Positions 56,801 through 64,000 of a stretch of 64,000 bases of DNA are shown in pieces (the first letter of the stretch is position 1; each line of letters opens with the position of its first letter). The DNA comes from Motiliproteus sediminis. Lineage in GTDB: Bacteria > Pseudomonadota > Gammaproteobacteria > Pseudomonadales > Balneatricaceae. The DNA is taken from positions 144,920 through 208,919 of the forward strand of contig NZ_JAERQK010000005.1 of assembly GCF_017912535.1 (NCBI RefSeq). The letters are read 5' to 3'. The position numbers and the translations under genes are program-made. The notes beneath the pieces were generated by a model, which saw only the letters and a program-made list of their open reading frames with translations, had not been told where the DNA came from and made no database searches.

Positions 56801-57262
56801 TCCGGAAAGAATCGCGACGATACTGACCGCTTGTACCAAGCCGTTGGCGCTGGCGAGCAGGGTTTTACCAGCCCATTCACGCAGATAACCGAACTTGGCC
56901 GGCGAGTAGATGGCACTCTGGACCGCCAGCAGCAGGGTCATGGCGAAGGCGGTCTGGAACCAGCCCTGGTAGTAACACAGGGTGATCAGGGTGGTCAGCA
57001 CCACCGCGAGTGCGGCGGCGGCTCGCATCACTTTGGGTTTGGCAAAACGGTCCGACAGGTAACCAGCCGGACTCAGCAGAGCGATAAAGGGAATCAGGAT
57101 CAGCGCGTTGACCAGAGCGGTCAGCAGAATCTGCTCCTGTCCATCGTAGATCTTGAAGACGGTGTTCTGCACCACGATCTTGTGACCCAGATCGACAAAG
57201 GCGTTGAGAAACACCATCAGGATAAAGGGGACGAAGCCGGCCAGTCGTATCAGTTCGCGCAT
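53810..57262 (-). CDS. LplT-PlsC-Aas fusion: lysophospholipid transporter/acyltransferase/acyl-ACP synthetase
   Basis: 1150 residues in three parts. Residues ~1-405 are an MFS transporter with about twelve helices, like LplT, which flips lysophospholipids inward. Residues ~425-635 are a PlsC-type acyltransferase with the NHxxxxD motif at His453-Asp458 (GNHISWLD) and FPEGAISRNG. Residues ~640-1150 are an AMP-forming acyl-ACP synthetase (LFSSGSEGEPKGVVLSHRN near residue 795; YSSGDKGHLDDDGFLTIVDR). E. coli has LplT and Aas as separate neighbouring genes; here they form one chain for lysophospholipid salvage. An XRE-type regulator lies divergently upstream. Confidence 0.92.
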   Translation of the reverse strand: MRELIRLAGFVPFILMVFLNAFVDLGHKIVVQNTVFKIYDGQEQILLTALVNALILIPFIALLSPAGYLSDRFAKPKVMRAAAALAVVLTTLITLCYYQGWFQTAFAMTLLLAVQSAIYSPAKFGYLREWAGKTLLASANGLVQAVSIVAILSGIFAFSILFEGALGGVTYRNEADILRAIAPLGWALVGCSLLELLLAFRIAPVEEPQAAEPFTRTDYLRGTYLKRNLAALVGNRAIWLSIIGLSIFWGISQVMLASFPAYAKEQLAITNTVVIQGLLACSGIGIMLGSLAAGRASRNHIETGLVPLGALGVVLSLWLLPMAGSASLIAFCFIGVGFFGGLFIVPLNSLIQYHAPEAQLGRILAGNNWIQNIVMLGFLGCTLLFAHWGLSSFGLMQLLILVAIAGAFYTVYQLPHSLVRLVVAKLFAGRYRVEVLGFKNLPPSGAVLLLGNHISWLDWALIQIACPRPVRFVMHRGIYNRWYWRWLLDLFGVIPIAGGQSKQALETVNQLLKNGEVVCLFPEGAISRNGQLGEFKKGFERTVTDVDGVIIPFYLRGLWGSRFSRASEGLQALRATALRRDVIVAFGQPLAIESSASAVKQQVTELSISAWEEHTRHLPTLAEAWIRSAKARPMQLALADIQGDTELSNRRALTASLLFARRIKRLNRGQNVGLLLPTSSAGVLANLGALLAGKTLVNLNYTASLAALKAACSKAELGTVFTARRFITKLEQRGIDLTPLGDQVSFVYLEDVAAEISPLEKALTLATTLLPASWLVRLTGGRQDSHSAAAILFSSGSEGEPKGVVLSHRNIMANIQQVSDVLDTLPEDRMMATLPLFHAFGLTVNGLMPMIEGIPAICHPDPTDALNIAKGIARYKGSIFCGTSTFLRLFNRNSKIHPLMLDSLRIVVAGAERLNPDVRDGFEKRFNKSILEGYGTTETTPVASVNVPDRIDTGDWHIQRGSKPGTVGLPLPGSSFRIVDPDTLATLPTGEDGLILIGGTQVMQGYLKDPERTAEVILELDGQRWYSSGDKGHLDDDGFLTIVDRYSRFAKLGGEMVSLGAVESAITKQLPEEVEVLATAIPDSRKGEKVVLLYSGDIDDDQLAAAIEQSTLNPLMRPAERIKVEGIPKLGSGKSDFKAARELALANSGG

Positions 57263-57424
57263 TGCGGTGTCCTTTGCATTGGGTGGCTGAAAGTTCAGGC
57301 CGACGGTAGGGTGTAGTATTTAATCAAGCGACGTTAATAGGTATGGTTGCGCTATGCTGCGCATATGGTATCGAATAATAGTACTTTTTGGCATTATTCA
57401 GCACTGGTAATACAGGCAACGGCT

Positions 57425-58159
57425 ATGGCTCAAACATCACAACTGATCCTCACCTTAAAGCAGGCGTTAAAGGCCAACGGCAAAACCTACGCCGATGTGG
57501 CCGATCATCTTCAGCTATCGGAAGCCAGCGTCAAGCGGTTGTTCTCGGAGCAGAGCTTCTCGCTGGCGCGATTGGATCAGGTATGCCAACTTCTAGGAAT
57601 GGAGATCAGTGACCTGGTGCAGCAGATGGCCAATCAGCAGCGGGCTCCGATCAGCGGCTTAAGCCTGGACCAGGAACGCGAGATCGCCGCCGACCTCAAG
57701 CTGCTGCTGGTGACGGTTTGTGTGCTCAATCACTGGACCTTTCGCCAGCTCCTTGACTATTTCCATCTCTCCGAGACTGACTGTATTCGTTACCTGGCGC
57801 AGCTGGATCGCTTGCAGCTGATTGAGCTGCAACCGGGCAACCGGATCCGGTTGCGGATCGCGCCAAATTTTGCATGGCATGAGAATGGCCCGATCCAGCG
57901 TTTCTTTCAGGAAAAGTTGGAACAGGAGTTCTTCAACTCCCGTTTTGACAAGGCCGAAGAGAAGTTGCTGGTGGCCAACGCTATGCTGTCGAAAAGCACC
58001 AATGCACTGTTCCAGCGGCGGCTGGAACAACTGGTGCGCGAGTTTGACGCACTGGCCGCCGACGATCGCAGTCTGCCGTTTGAGCAGCGCCACGGTTGTA
58101 CGCTGGTACTAGCGATGCGGCCCTGGAAGTACGGCCTGTTCGACGCGCTCAGGCGGTGA
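57425..58159 (+). CDS. XRE-family transcriptional regulator
   Basis: 244 residues from the ATG at 57425, which gives the normal MAQTSQLILTLKQALKANG start; the frame is open further upstream to 57347 without support. An N-terminal Cro/CI helix-turn-helix (KTYADVADHLQLSEASVKRLFSEQSFSLARLDQVCQLLG) is followed by a ~170-residue C-terminal domain, apparently a sensor, with TFRQLLDYFHLSETDCIRYLAQLDRLQLIE resembling a winged helix. Divergent from the LplT-Aas fusion gene and possibly its regulator; this is inferred from position only. Confidence 0.83.
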   Translation: MAQTSQLILTLKQALKANGKTYADVADHLQLSEASVKRLFSEQSFSLARLDQVCQLLGMEISDLVQQMANQQRAPISGLSLDQEREIAADLKLLLVTVCVLNHWTFRQLLDYFHLSETDCIRYLAQLDRLQLIELQPGNRIRLRIAPNFAWHENGPIQRFFQEKLEQEFFNSRFDKAEEKLLVANAMLSKSTNALFQRRLEQLVREFDALAADDRSLPFEQRHGCTLVLAMRPWKYGLFDALRR

Positions 58160-58420
58160 GCGCTTTTCATGTTGTCTTATTCGTTGGTAAGGGTGCCTTA
58201 TTAAATCGGTTCGTACTGACACCGGTATGCACGCAGTCCGGCATCTGGCGTTGGCCCCAAGGGAGCGTCAAGAGCAACGGGATACCGGTGAAGGCTTTTC
58301 TGCTGACGCGCTTCAGTTCAGAAATCTAATAATCAATGCAGCCAAGGATTGTTCGGCCACTTGATGTGACCGGACCGATCCCGAACGAGCAAGAAGGCTG
58401 CTTTACAGTAAACCCTGAAT

Positions 58421-59845
58421 TTATGCGGATGCCGATGCTTGTGCATCTTTTACATGGGGAACATAGTCCATATCGGACCCCATAATATGGTTCAGCAGCC
58501 AATTACGCAGAAAGGCTAGGATATCTGCCATGACCTCAGGATTACCGCCGGCATGGCGCTTTCTCAGTGTGTCTAACTGCGCAAGCAGTTTTGCGTGTTG
58601 ATCTTTATGCTGTTCAGTGTCTGGATAGTCCGAGTGGCTGAAAAGCGCCTCTTCGAACTGGAAATGGGTCGCAGTATATTCCACCAGACTTTCAAGAATG
58701 TGTCCCATCACCTCCGGGCCCTGTCCGGTGCGCAGTGCTTCGTGTAGCTGATTGTATATACTGATCAGCCGCTTATGCTGATCGTCAATATCGTCTATCT
58801 GGGTGGCCAGGCCTTTACTCCAGACTACGGTTTCAACGGAGGCGTCTGCAATCGCCGCGCTGCCTATCTCAAACCCGTCCATTTGCCGCTGCAGCGCATT
58901 AGCCATAATGTCGATACGGTGACTGGCCGCTACCGCTTGCTGAGCATCACTGGTCAGACTCTGGGTGTCCAGGCCCAGTTCGCGCACCGCTTTAAGGGTC
59001 ATCTCTGTGGAGTGGCCGAGCTGTTCACTGGTTACAAAGATACGCCGGGAGGTGCCTACAACCTCGGTCACCATGCCACGAAGTTCACGCACGAATTCGT
59101 TAAAGTGCCTGCAGATGTCACCGATCTCATCCTCTGACTGGATGGGCAGTTGGGCTGTCAGGTCGGCCTTTCCCGCCGCAATTGCTTGCATGGATTCCCG
59201 CAGTTTAAGAATAGGGGGCAGCACCTTGAAGTAGATGATCGCGATTGCTGCAAGGACCATGAGAATAATGCAGCCCAGCCCCAGGCTGACGACAGAAAGG
59301 CTGTTTGAGAGAGTTTTATCCACCACCGAATGAAAGTCCCTCAATTCTTCGTTGGAGCTGTTCACCAGCGACTCTACCTCTAGAGATAATCGCAGCGATA
59401 CGTCATCAAGCCCGGTTTCCGGGCGCTGCATAATCGCATTACCCGCCTCTCGGCCCTGGTCAATGTAGGCATTTGCCATCACCACGCCGACCTCATGAAG
59501 GGCTCGGGCTTCCTTGATTAGGCGTCGACCCTCAGTCGCTTTTTCCGGCACCAATGCAATAAACTGATTGAGATTGGACTCCGCTCTTTCGAGGCTTTTA
59601 TCGGCTTCGGCAAATACCGCCCTGTCTGCGGTTGCCCCGACATCGGTCAGGAATTGCTGGATCTGGACGATATGAAATCGAGCATCCTTCAGCGCCAGAT
59701 TGGACTCAACAAGAATGACATAACGTGAATAGCTGTCTCTCAGGTTGTTCAGTGAGATGGACAACGGTGTGACGATGAGGGGCAGTCCGATGAATACCGC
59801 CATAGCAAATATCATCAGCAGCTTGTATATGGAGAGTTTCTTCAC
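58421..59845 (-). CDS. Membrane-bound HAMP-hemerythrin sensor-like protein
   Basis: 474 residues. Helix 1 (LMIFAMAVFIGLPLIVTPLSI) and helix 2 (SVVSLGLGCIILMVLAAIAIIY) enclose a periplasmic four-helix-bundle sensor. A HAMP domain (KVLPPILKLRESMQAIAAGKADLT...) and a helical linker follow. The C-terminal bacteriohemerythrin domain has all seven di-iron ligands: His357, His394, Glu398, His413, His417, His453 and Asp458. No MCP signalling tip, GGDEF or kinase domain is present. The gene stands alone with long non-coding DNA on its upstream side. Oxygen or NO sensing is the likely input; the output is unknown. Confidence 0.88.
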   Translation of the reverse strand: MKKLSIYKLLMIFAMAVFIGLPLIVTPLSISLNNLRDSYSRYVILVESNLALKDARFHIVQIQQFLTDVGATADRAVFAEADKSLERAESNLNQFIALVPEKATEGRRLIKEARALHEVGVVMANAYIDQGREAGNAIMQRPETGLDDVSLRLSLEVESLVNSSNEELRDFHSVVDKTLSNSLSVVSLGLGCIILMVLAAIAIIYFKVLPPILKLRESMQAIAAGKADLTAQLPIQSEDEIGDICRHFNEFVRELRGMVTEVVGTSRRIFVTSEQLGHSTEMTLKAVRELGLDTQSLTSDAQQAVAASHRIDIMANALQRQMDGFEIGSAAIADASVETVVWSKGLATQIDDIDDQHKRLISIYNQLHEALRTGQGPEVMGHILESLVEYTATHFQFEEALFSHSDYPDTEQHKDQHAKLLAQLDTLRKRHAGGNPEVMADILAFLRNWLLNHIMGSDMDYVPHVKDAQASASA

Positions 59846-60425
59846 GACAGGCTCCCTGTGTCTGAAAAACGTCTTTAAGGCGACTCTTACGCCGGGTTAT
59901 TGCCACGATATGGGCATCCAGCCTCATTGCACCAAACCGAAGTCGAGGGAACGGTAGCACATTAGCGAACCGTGATTCTTTGATGAAAATCACTGCTGCC
60001 TGACACAGCAACCATTAATCGAATGAGCTGATGGTATCAGTGCCCTGTATTTCTTACCCCTTCCGACATCAGTCACTACATCGTGCTACTTCATAAGCCG
60101 GTTATCTGTCGCGCAAACAGCTAGGGCTGCCAGCTTGTTTGGTTTCTTCGTAATGTCTTTCGTGAAGCAGAGACGGCGGGCGCTGATTCTATCGAGCTAA
60201 CATCTGGTTGGTGCAAAACGGTCATTTTGTCCACCACGTTTGCCTCAGCATAAGCGCGAGTTTGCCCTCTTCCGTTGTCCTGCGATTTAGCGTCGCTGGT
60301 TGCGAATAGTGCGACCTTCAGGTGCGTTCTACGCCACTTTGGTGGTGATCTTTGAGGACTCCATTCCGCTGACGTATTGCTTGGCGCGCCGGCACCGTCG
60401 TCGGCGATAACTCGGGAGTGAGTCT
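59846..60425. other. 580-base non-coding stretch
   Basis: No open frame with a ribosome-binding site, no tRNA cloverleaf and no strong terminator was found. It must hold the promoters of the hemerythrin gene (left) and the yiaA/pspA pair (right). The YiaAB gene start at its right end is preceded by GGGAGTGAG. Confidence 0.45.
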
Positions 60426-60698
60426 ATGGACCCTTATGATATCCAGAGCCATTCAAGCGGATGGTTGTTCTTCGTCAAAGCCTCTTTTGCAGCCGCGTTG
60501 GCTGCGATGGCCGGCGGCATTCTGTTTATGCCCGGTGACCTGATGGTGCAGGGCTATTTTGCTCTCTGTGCGCTGTTTCTGGTCAGCGCCACCATTAATC
60601 TGGCCAAAACCCTGCGTGACCAGCACGAGGGGCAGCGTTTGGTTAACCGCATCTCTGACGCCAAGGCAGAGAAAATGATTCGCGAATTGAGCGATTAA
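60426..60698 (+). CDS. YiaA/YiaB-family two-helix membrane protein
   Basis: 90 residues. Two transmembrane helices (FFVKASFAAALAAMAGGILFM and GYFALCALFLVSATINLA) with the short PGDLMVQ turn between them are the YiaAB domain; the cytoplasmic end KTLRDQHEGQRLVNRISDAKAEKMIRE is typical. Function of this family is unknown. It lies directly upstream of a pspA-like gene, whose ribosome-binding site overlaps its stop, so the two form an operon and probably act in the same envelope-stress role. Confidence 0.9.
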   Translation: MDPYDIQSHSSGWLFFVKASFAAALAAMAGGILFMPGDLMVQGYFALCALFLVSATINLAKTLRDQHEGQRLVNRISDAKAEKMIRELSD

Positions 60699-60708
60699 GG
60701 AGGTAGTC

Positions 60709-61416
60709 ATGAGCATGCAACTTGTCAGAAAGATCGGCACCCTGCTGCGAGGCGGGGCCCGCGAAACCCTCGAAGGTGTGGTGGACGGCAACGCGTTGCG
60801 GATTCTGGAGCAGGAGGTGATTGACTACGAGCAGGCGCTGCTTGGTGCCAAGCGCCAACTAACCCAGCTGGTAGCGGAGCGGATGAGAGTGGAGCGCGAG
60901 TTGGGCTTGCTTCAACAGCGTCAGTTCGAGCGTGAAGCCCAGTTGGCTGAGGCACTATCGGCTGGTCGTGATAGCGAGGTCGAGCCGTTGGCAGATCGCA
61001 TTGCCGACTATGAACGGGAGATCCTCAGCCAGCGTAAGATGCGTGATGCGTTGGCGGTGGAGGAGCAGCGGCGTAGCGAATCGCTACGAGTCTCGGTGCG
61101 GGAGCTTGATGGTTACCGGCGCGAGTTACGGTTGTTCAAGTCTCGGCAACGAGACGCGCTGATTCAGGGCCGCACTGCGGCCGGGCAGGGTGAGCTGCAG
61201 AGCGCGCGTTCGGCACTGCAGCTGTCGTTGGGCCGGATACGTCAGCGCGGTGATGAGCAGGATTTCCAGGAGCAGGCGGAGGAAGCGCTGGAGCGGCAGT
61301 TGCAGCAGGATCCGTTGACGCAGGTGGATAAGGCCAGCGAAGACCGTCAGCGAGAACAGAGGCGGGCGGCGATTATTGCCCGGCTGCGCGAGGAGGGGCC
61401 GGTTCGTCCCGCCTGA
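60709..61416 (+). CDS. PspA/IM30 family membrane-stress protein
   Basis: 235 residues, nearly all coiled coil: LVRKIGTLLRGGARETLEG at the amphipathic N-terminus, then ILEQEVIDYEQALLGAKRQL, LADRIADYEREILSQRKM and a charged C-terminus. PspA/IM30 proteins polymerise on damaged inner membrane. A perfect TAAGGAGGT lies in front of the ATG. Divergent from classical PspA in length and lacks pspBC neighbours; the partner here is a YiaAB protein. The last 44 bases overlap the convergent methyltransferase gene. Confidence 0.87.
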   Translation: MSMQLVRKIGTLLRGGARETLEGVVDGNALRILEQEVIDYEQALLGAKRQLTQLVAERMRVERELGLLQQRQFEREAQLAEALSAGRDSEVEPLADRIADYEREILSQRKMRDALAVEEQRRSESLRVSVRELDGYRRELRLFKSRQRDALIQGRTAAGQGELQSARSALQLSLGRIRQRGDEQDFQEQAEEALERQLQQDPLTQVDKASEDRQREQRRAAIIARLREEGPVRPA

Positions 61417-62626
61417 TAGCTTGGATCAGCAGGTTGCGCGGGGTGAGTTGGTAGTCGCAGAACTCGCTCAGCGTGACCTGATAACCGCGTTCTTGCAGAT
61501 AGAGCGCGCGATCCAGTGCCAGCCATAGTTCCAGCGGGCGGCGGAACAGGTTGCGCACCAGCTCGATGCGGGTAACGGTCAGTACTCGTTGTCGGCCTTG
61601 TTGTTCGAATTCTGCGTAGTCGATGGCGTCGGGGAGCCTCAGCTGTTTGCGCGCGGCCATCCAGCGACAGTAATCTTCGAAGCCACCGCTCAACTGACTC
61701 TTGGGAGCGGAGGGGCAGGGCAGGTAGCTGTCTTCTCCGCGCAGTTGGCGTTGCAGCAGATCAAATCCGAGCCGCCATGCCAGCTCGCGCTGGCGCAGAC
61801 GACGCTCGCGGGCTCCCGCGGTGACGGTGTCCTGCAGCGCCAGCTTGAGGTCCTGCCGTGATAGCTGCAGCCTGCTGATGCGGGCGCTATCGCTGAGGGG
61901 ATGATAGTGCTCTTCATCTATAAGGTGGTAGCAGCAGGGTGATAGGGTTACTCCGGCAAGTCTCTGCTCACTAGCCAGGCGGAGCAGGCGCAGATGCAGC
62001 TTGCCACAGGCGTGCAAGGCTACCGCGTGCTGTCGGGGGTGCAGCCGGGCCGTGGTTGCTGGTGCCATCACATCCTGGGGCTGCATTCGGCAGTCGAGTT
62101 TTAGGGCGTCGGCGAGATGCTGGCCCTGGTTGCAAAGAGTATGTTGCCACTCCAGCGACAGCACCGGACGCTGGTGGCGAAAAGCCAGCAATCTTCCCAG
62201 ATGCCCTTTACCTGCACACCATTCCAGCCACTGCTCACCCGCCGGACGGAGCGCCTGGTCAAACGCGCGAATCTGCTCCCACTTGCGCCCAGGGACGTGA
62301 TAGCTGAGCCGAGCAGGTAAGGTATCCGTTGACGCAGAGTACGCGGCCATCTCCTGCGTGGGGGCTTCAGGTAGCTGACTATGCGCATGGAGTGGCAGTG
62401 CAGCGTCGATAAAGGAAGCCAGATTCTCGGCGCGCAGCTGATCGTCACGCTCCAGCGCTTCGCAGGCGCTCAGGTCTAGCGTTTGCAGCCAGTGGTGCAG
62501 GCTCTGGTGCTGGTGCCAGGGCAACTCTTTCAAGGCGAATGGACGCAGTTGCCAGAAGGGACGCAGCTGGGTCAGCAGTCGGTCAAGGGCAATGAAGCGG
62601 TCGCGGAGAGAAAGCACAGCAGGCAT
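61373..62626 (-). CDS. SAM-dependent methyltransferase
   Basis: 417 residues of the GSTCD-like/PF13679-type methyltransferases. The SAM-binding segment reads WLEWCAGKGHLGRLLAFR (residues ~133-150), followed by ALHACGKLHLRLLRLA and a CCYHLI motif near residue 236 characteristic of the group. A ~130-residue N-terminal helical region and a C-terminal domain flank it. Substrate unknown. Ends inside the 3' end of the pspA-like gene on the other strand. Confidence 0.85.
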   Translation of the reverse strand: MPAVLSLRDRFIALDRLLTQLRPFWQLRPFALKELPWHQHQSLHHWLQTLDLSACEALERDDQLRAENLASFIDAALPLHAHSQLPEAPTQEMAAYSASTDTLPARLSYHVPGRKWEQIRAFDQALRPAGEQWLEWCAGKGHLGRLLAFRHQRPVLSLEWQHTLCNQGQHLADALKLDCRMQPQDVMAPATTARLHPRQHAVALHACGKLHLRLLRLASEQRLAGVTLSPCCYHLIDEEHYHPLSDSARISRLQLSRQDLKLALQDTVTAGARERRLRQRELAWRLGFDLLQRQLRGEDSYLPCPSAPKSQLSGGFEDYCRWMAARKQLRLPDAIDYAEFEQQGRQRVLTVTRIELVRNLFRRPLELWLALDRALYLQERGYQVTLSEFCDYQLTPRNLLIQAIRRDEPAPPRAAGQ

Positions 62627-62763
62627 GCAGAATATAGGTTGATAACGGGCAGGACATAATACGCGGCGCTATTACCGCTGAACAGTGGCAACTATCAGCA
62701 TTGAAATGGCTCTATAGTGAAAGCATTGCACCCTGTTCGGGATTGTCGGTAAGGAAGCGTATT

Positions 62764-63249
62764 ATGGCCAGTATTGGAAATCTGCAGTCTTACGCCATGT
62801 TCGGTGGCGTCAGCGATCAGCAGTTGATTGTGTTGTCACGGTTGCTCAAGGCGGAAACATTCCCCGAGGGGGCCTTTCTGTTCCATCAGGGGGATAAGGC
62901 CGACCGGCTGTTTTTCATTCAGCAGGGGCAGGTCGAGGTGTTAAACCGCTTGTCAGACGATACGCTGGTGCCGCTGGCCAAGCGTCAGGAAGGTGATTCT
63001 ATCGGAGAGATGGCGATTATCGACCAGCAGAATCGCTCAGCTTCAGTCAGAGCATTGGAATCCGTGACTGTGTTGTCGCTGTCCTGCGCGGCCCTTAGCG
63101 AGCTTCACCGAACTGACCCCGAGCTTTATACGCTGATGTTGATGAACCTGGCTCGCGAGTTGAGCCGGCGCCTGAGGGCAACGGATGCTGTGGTTGCCAG
63201 CTCGCTCTTTGCGCGTTCAGTAGCGAATGCGGAGATAGGGAAGTTCTAA
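62764..63249 (+). CDS. Small cyclic-nucleotide-binding domain protein
   Basis: 161 residues made of one cNMP-binding domain (FPEGAFLFHQGDKADRLFFIQQGQVEVLN; GDSIGEMAIIDQQNRSASVRALE) with a short C-terminal helix and no helix-turn-helix, so it is not a Crp-type transcription factor. The GE pair of the phosphate cassette (IGEMA) is present but the usual RSA arginine context (NRSASV) also remains, so ligand binding is plausible. The IS3 element begins ten bases beyond its stop. Confidence 0.85.
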   Translation: MASIGNLQSYAMFGGVSDQQLIVLSRLLKAETFPEGAFLFHQGDKADRLFFIQQGQVEVLNRLSDDTLVPLAKRQEGDSIGEMAIIDQQNRSASVRALESVTVLSLSCAALSELHRTDPELYTLMLMNLARELSRRLRATDAVVASSLFARSVANAEIGKF

Positions 63250-63287
63250 GCTGCCCATGTCTTGTCCTGATATAGGTTGACACTATT

Positions 63288-64000
63288 TCAGCTTAAAAAC
63301 GCCCGATGCACTTCATCGGGCGTTCTGTATTTTAAGGCCATGTGCGGCCGTCTTGTATTGTAGAGACGTACTGATTCATCAACCATGACCGCTGCCTGCT
63401 CCAGATTGTCAGGCTTTCTCAGCAAATACTCTCCTTTCAGTATACCGTTGACTCTTTCCGCCAACGCATTTTGATAACAGTCATAGCCGTCCGTCATTGA
63501 ACAACGTACGCCGTACTTTTCGTGCACGGCTTGGTAACGTTTCGAACAGTACTGTATGCCTCGATCGGAGTGGTGAATTAACCCGGTTCTACCTCGATAG
63601 TCCTTGAGCGCCTTTTTATAAGCCGTTACTACAGACTCTGCTCGCAAGTCACTGTGTATATGGTACCCAACGATCTTGCGTGAATACGCATCGGTAACCA
63701 GGCTCAGGTACGCCTCTCCATTCCTTACCGGTAAATAGGTGATATCCGCGACCCAGATCTGTTCCGGTTGTGTTGCCTGCTCCTGCGCCGCGCCGGGCTT
63801 GAGCAAGTTAGGATGGCACCAAAAACGATGATGACTCTGCGTCGTCTTGTGATAGGCCCTCAGCCGCCGAACTAGTAGTCGATGGGTCTTGAGCAGTTCA
63901 AACAGCTTGTCCCTGCCGATTCTAAACTCCGTTTCCATCGTCAGCAGATGCAGTAGCTTGCGAGTCCCCAGCTGCGGTTGCCGGATACGCTCATGCCGTA
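63288..64000 (-). CDS. IS3-family transposase OrfB (5' part outside window)
   Basis: DDE recombinase of the IS3 family. The frame enters from the window edge as RHERIRQPQLGTRKLLHLL and continues into IGRDKLFELLKTHRLLVRR. The catalytic D of the first block is in WVADITYLPV, the second D in GLIHHSDRGIQYCSKRY and the E in QNALAERVNGILKGEYLL, so the triad is intact. The stop is at 63288. An ATG at 63938 inside the frame is not the real start. The last codons form a hairpin followed by TTTTT. Confidence 0.92.
   Translation of the reverse strand, partial: RHERIRQPQLGTRKLLHLLTMETEFRIGRDKLFELLKTHRLLVRRLRAYHKTTQSHHRFWCHPNLLKPGAAQEQATQPEQIWVADITYLPVRNGEAYLSLVTDAYSRKIVGYHIHSDLRAESVVTAYKKALKDYRGRTGLIHHSDRGIQYCSKRYQAVHEKYGVRCSMTDGYDCYQNALAERVNGILKGEYLLRKPDNLEQAAVMVDESVRLYNTRRPHMALKYRTPDEVHRAFLS
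63298..63324 (-). terminator. Terminator inside the end of the IS orfB
   Basis: AACGCCCGATG / CATCGGGCGTT 11-bp stem with a five-base loop, followed on the minus strand by GTTTTTAAG. It overlaps the last codons of orfB and would stop read-through towards the cNMP gene. Confidence 0.75.

Larger units (their letters stand above)
63259..64000 (-). mobile_element. IS3-family insertion sequence, right end and orfB (left end outside window)
   Basis: The terminus TGTCTTGTCCTGATATAGG then TTGACA (63259-63282) ends the element ten bases after the cNMP gene stop. The interior carries an IS3-family orfB on the minus strand. The element continues past the window, so the left inverted repeat, orfA and any target duplication cannot be checked. 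The same terminal motif occurs in the remnant at 3131-3155. Confidence 0.87.

Noticed and set aside
58096..58329. 77-codon frame after the XRE gene
   Set aside because: Overlaps the XRE gene end in another frame and has no ribosome-binding site.
59846..60425. Search for a tRNA or small RNA in the long non-coding stretch
   Set aside because: No cloverleaf, conserved T-loop sequence or terminator-ended hairpin could be seen.

Overview
The window looks like chromosomal DNA of a gammaproteobacterium of the marine Oceanospirillales/Pseudomonas type. The evidence is high GC by eye, the divergent valS-holC-pepA / lptF-lptG arrangement typical of that class, a napFDAGHBC operon in the enterobacterial order, and a LiuR/MmsR-type branched-chain acid catabolic block. 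No rRNA, tRNA or CRISPR array was recognised. The species cannot be named from this sequence.

Layout. 1-11.7 kb: the 5' part of rimO, an HDOD protein with a degenerate receiver, a GDP-mannose hydrolase-like Nudix gene, a remnant of an IS3-family left end, then leftward pepA-holC-valS and divergent lptFG, an RDD protein and a chalcone-isomerase-like secreted protein. 11.7-22.4 kb: gloA, a phasin-like protein, flavodoxin-dgkA, an MlaC-like protein, a Na+/H+ antiporter with a cyclic-nucleotide domain, prfB (without the usual programmed frameshift), lysS-(membrane protein)-ung-yaeQ, a one-helix membrane protein, and a low-density region with a small coiled-coil gene and a G10 tract.

22.6-34.4 kb: a valine/isoleucine/propionate catabolism island. 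It holds a LiuR-type MerR regulator, an orphan amino-acid-type binding protein, a thiolase, an MmsR-like AraC regulator, acyl-CoA dehydrogenase, enoyl-CoA hydratase, 3-hydroxyisobutyryl-CoA hydrolase, mmsB, propionyl-CoA synthetase, a 2-methyl-3-hydroxybutyryl-CoA dehydrogenase-like SDR and a MaoC protein. Three near-identical 16-bp palindromes sit in front of the liuR/binding-protein pair, the thiolase and the synthetase, and probably define a local LiuR regulon. mmsA is not in the window.

34.4-42 kb: an accessory-looking stretch with two PEP-CTERM proteins (one behind a good sigma-54 promoter match), a LuxR-type regulator, a duplicated 3' fragment of maoC, a 45-bp palindrome before a lone receiver gene, a membrane protein, an aldo/keto reductase and a secreted peptidoglycan-binding protein. 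42-50.4 kb: a soluble aldose dehydrogenase, nfo, and the complete periplasmic nitrate reductase operon behind an FNR-type box. 50.4-64 kb: blc and ppc, an LplT-PlsC-Aas fusion with a divergent XRE regulator, a membrane HAMP-hemerythrin protein, YiaAB-PspA, a methyltransferase, a small cNMP-binding protein, and an IS3-family element running off the right edge.
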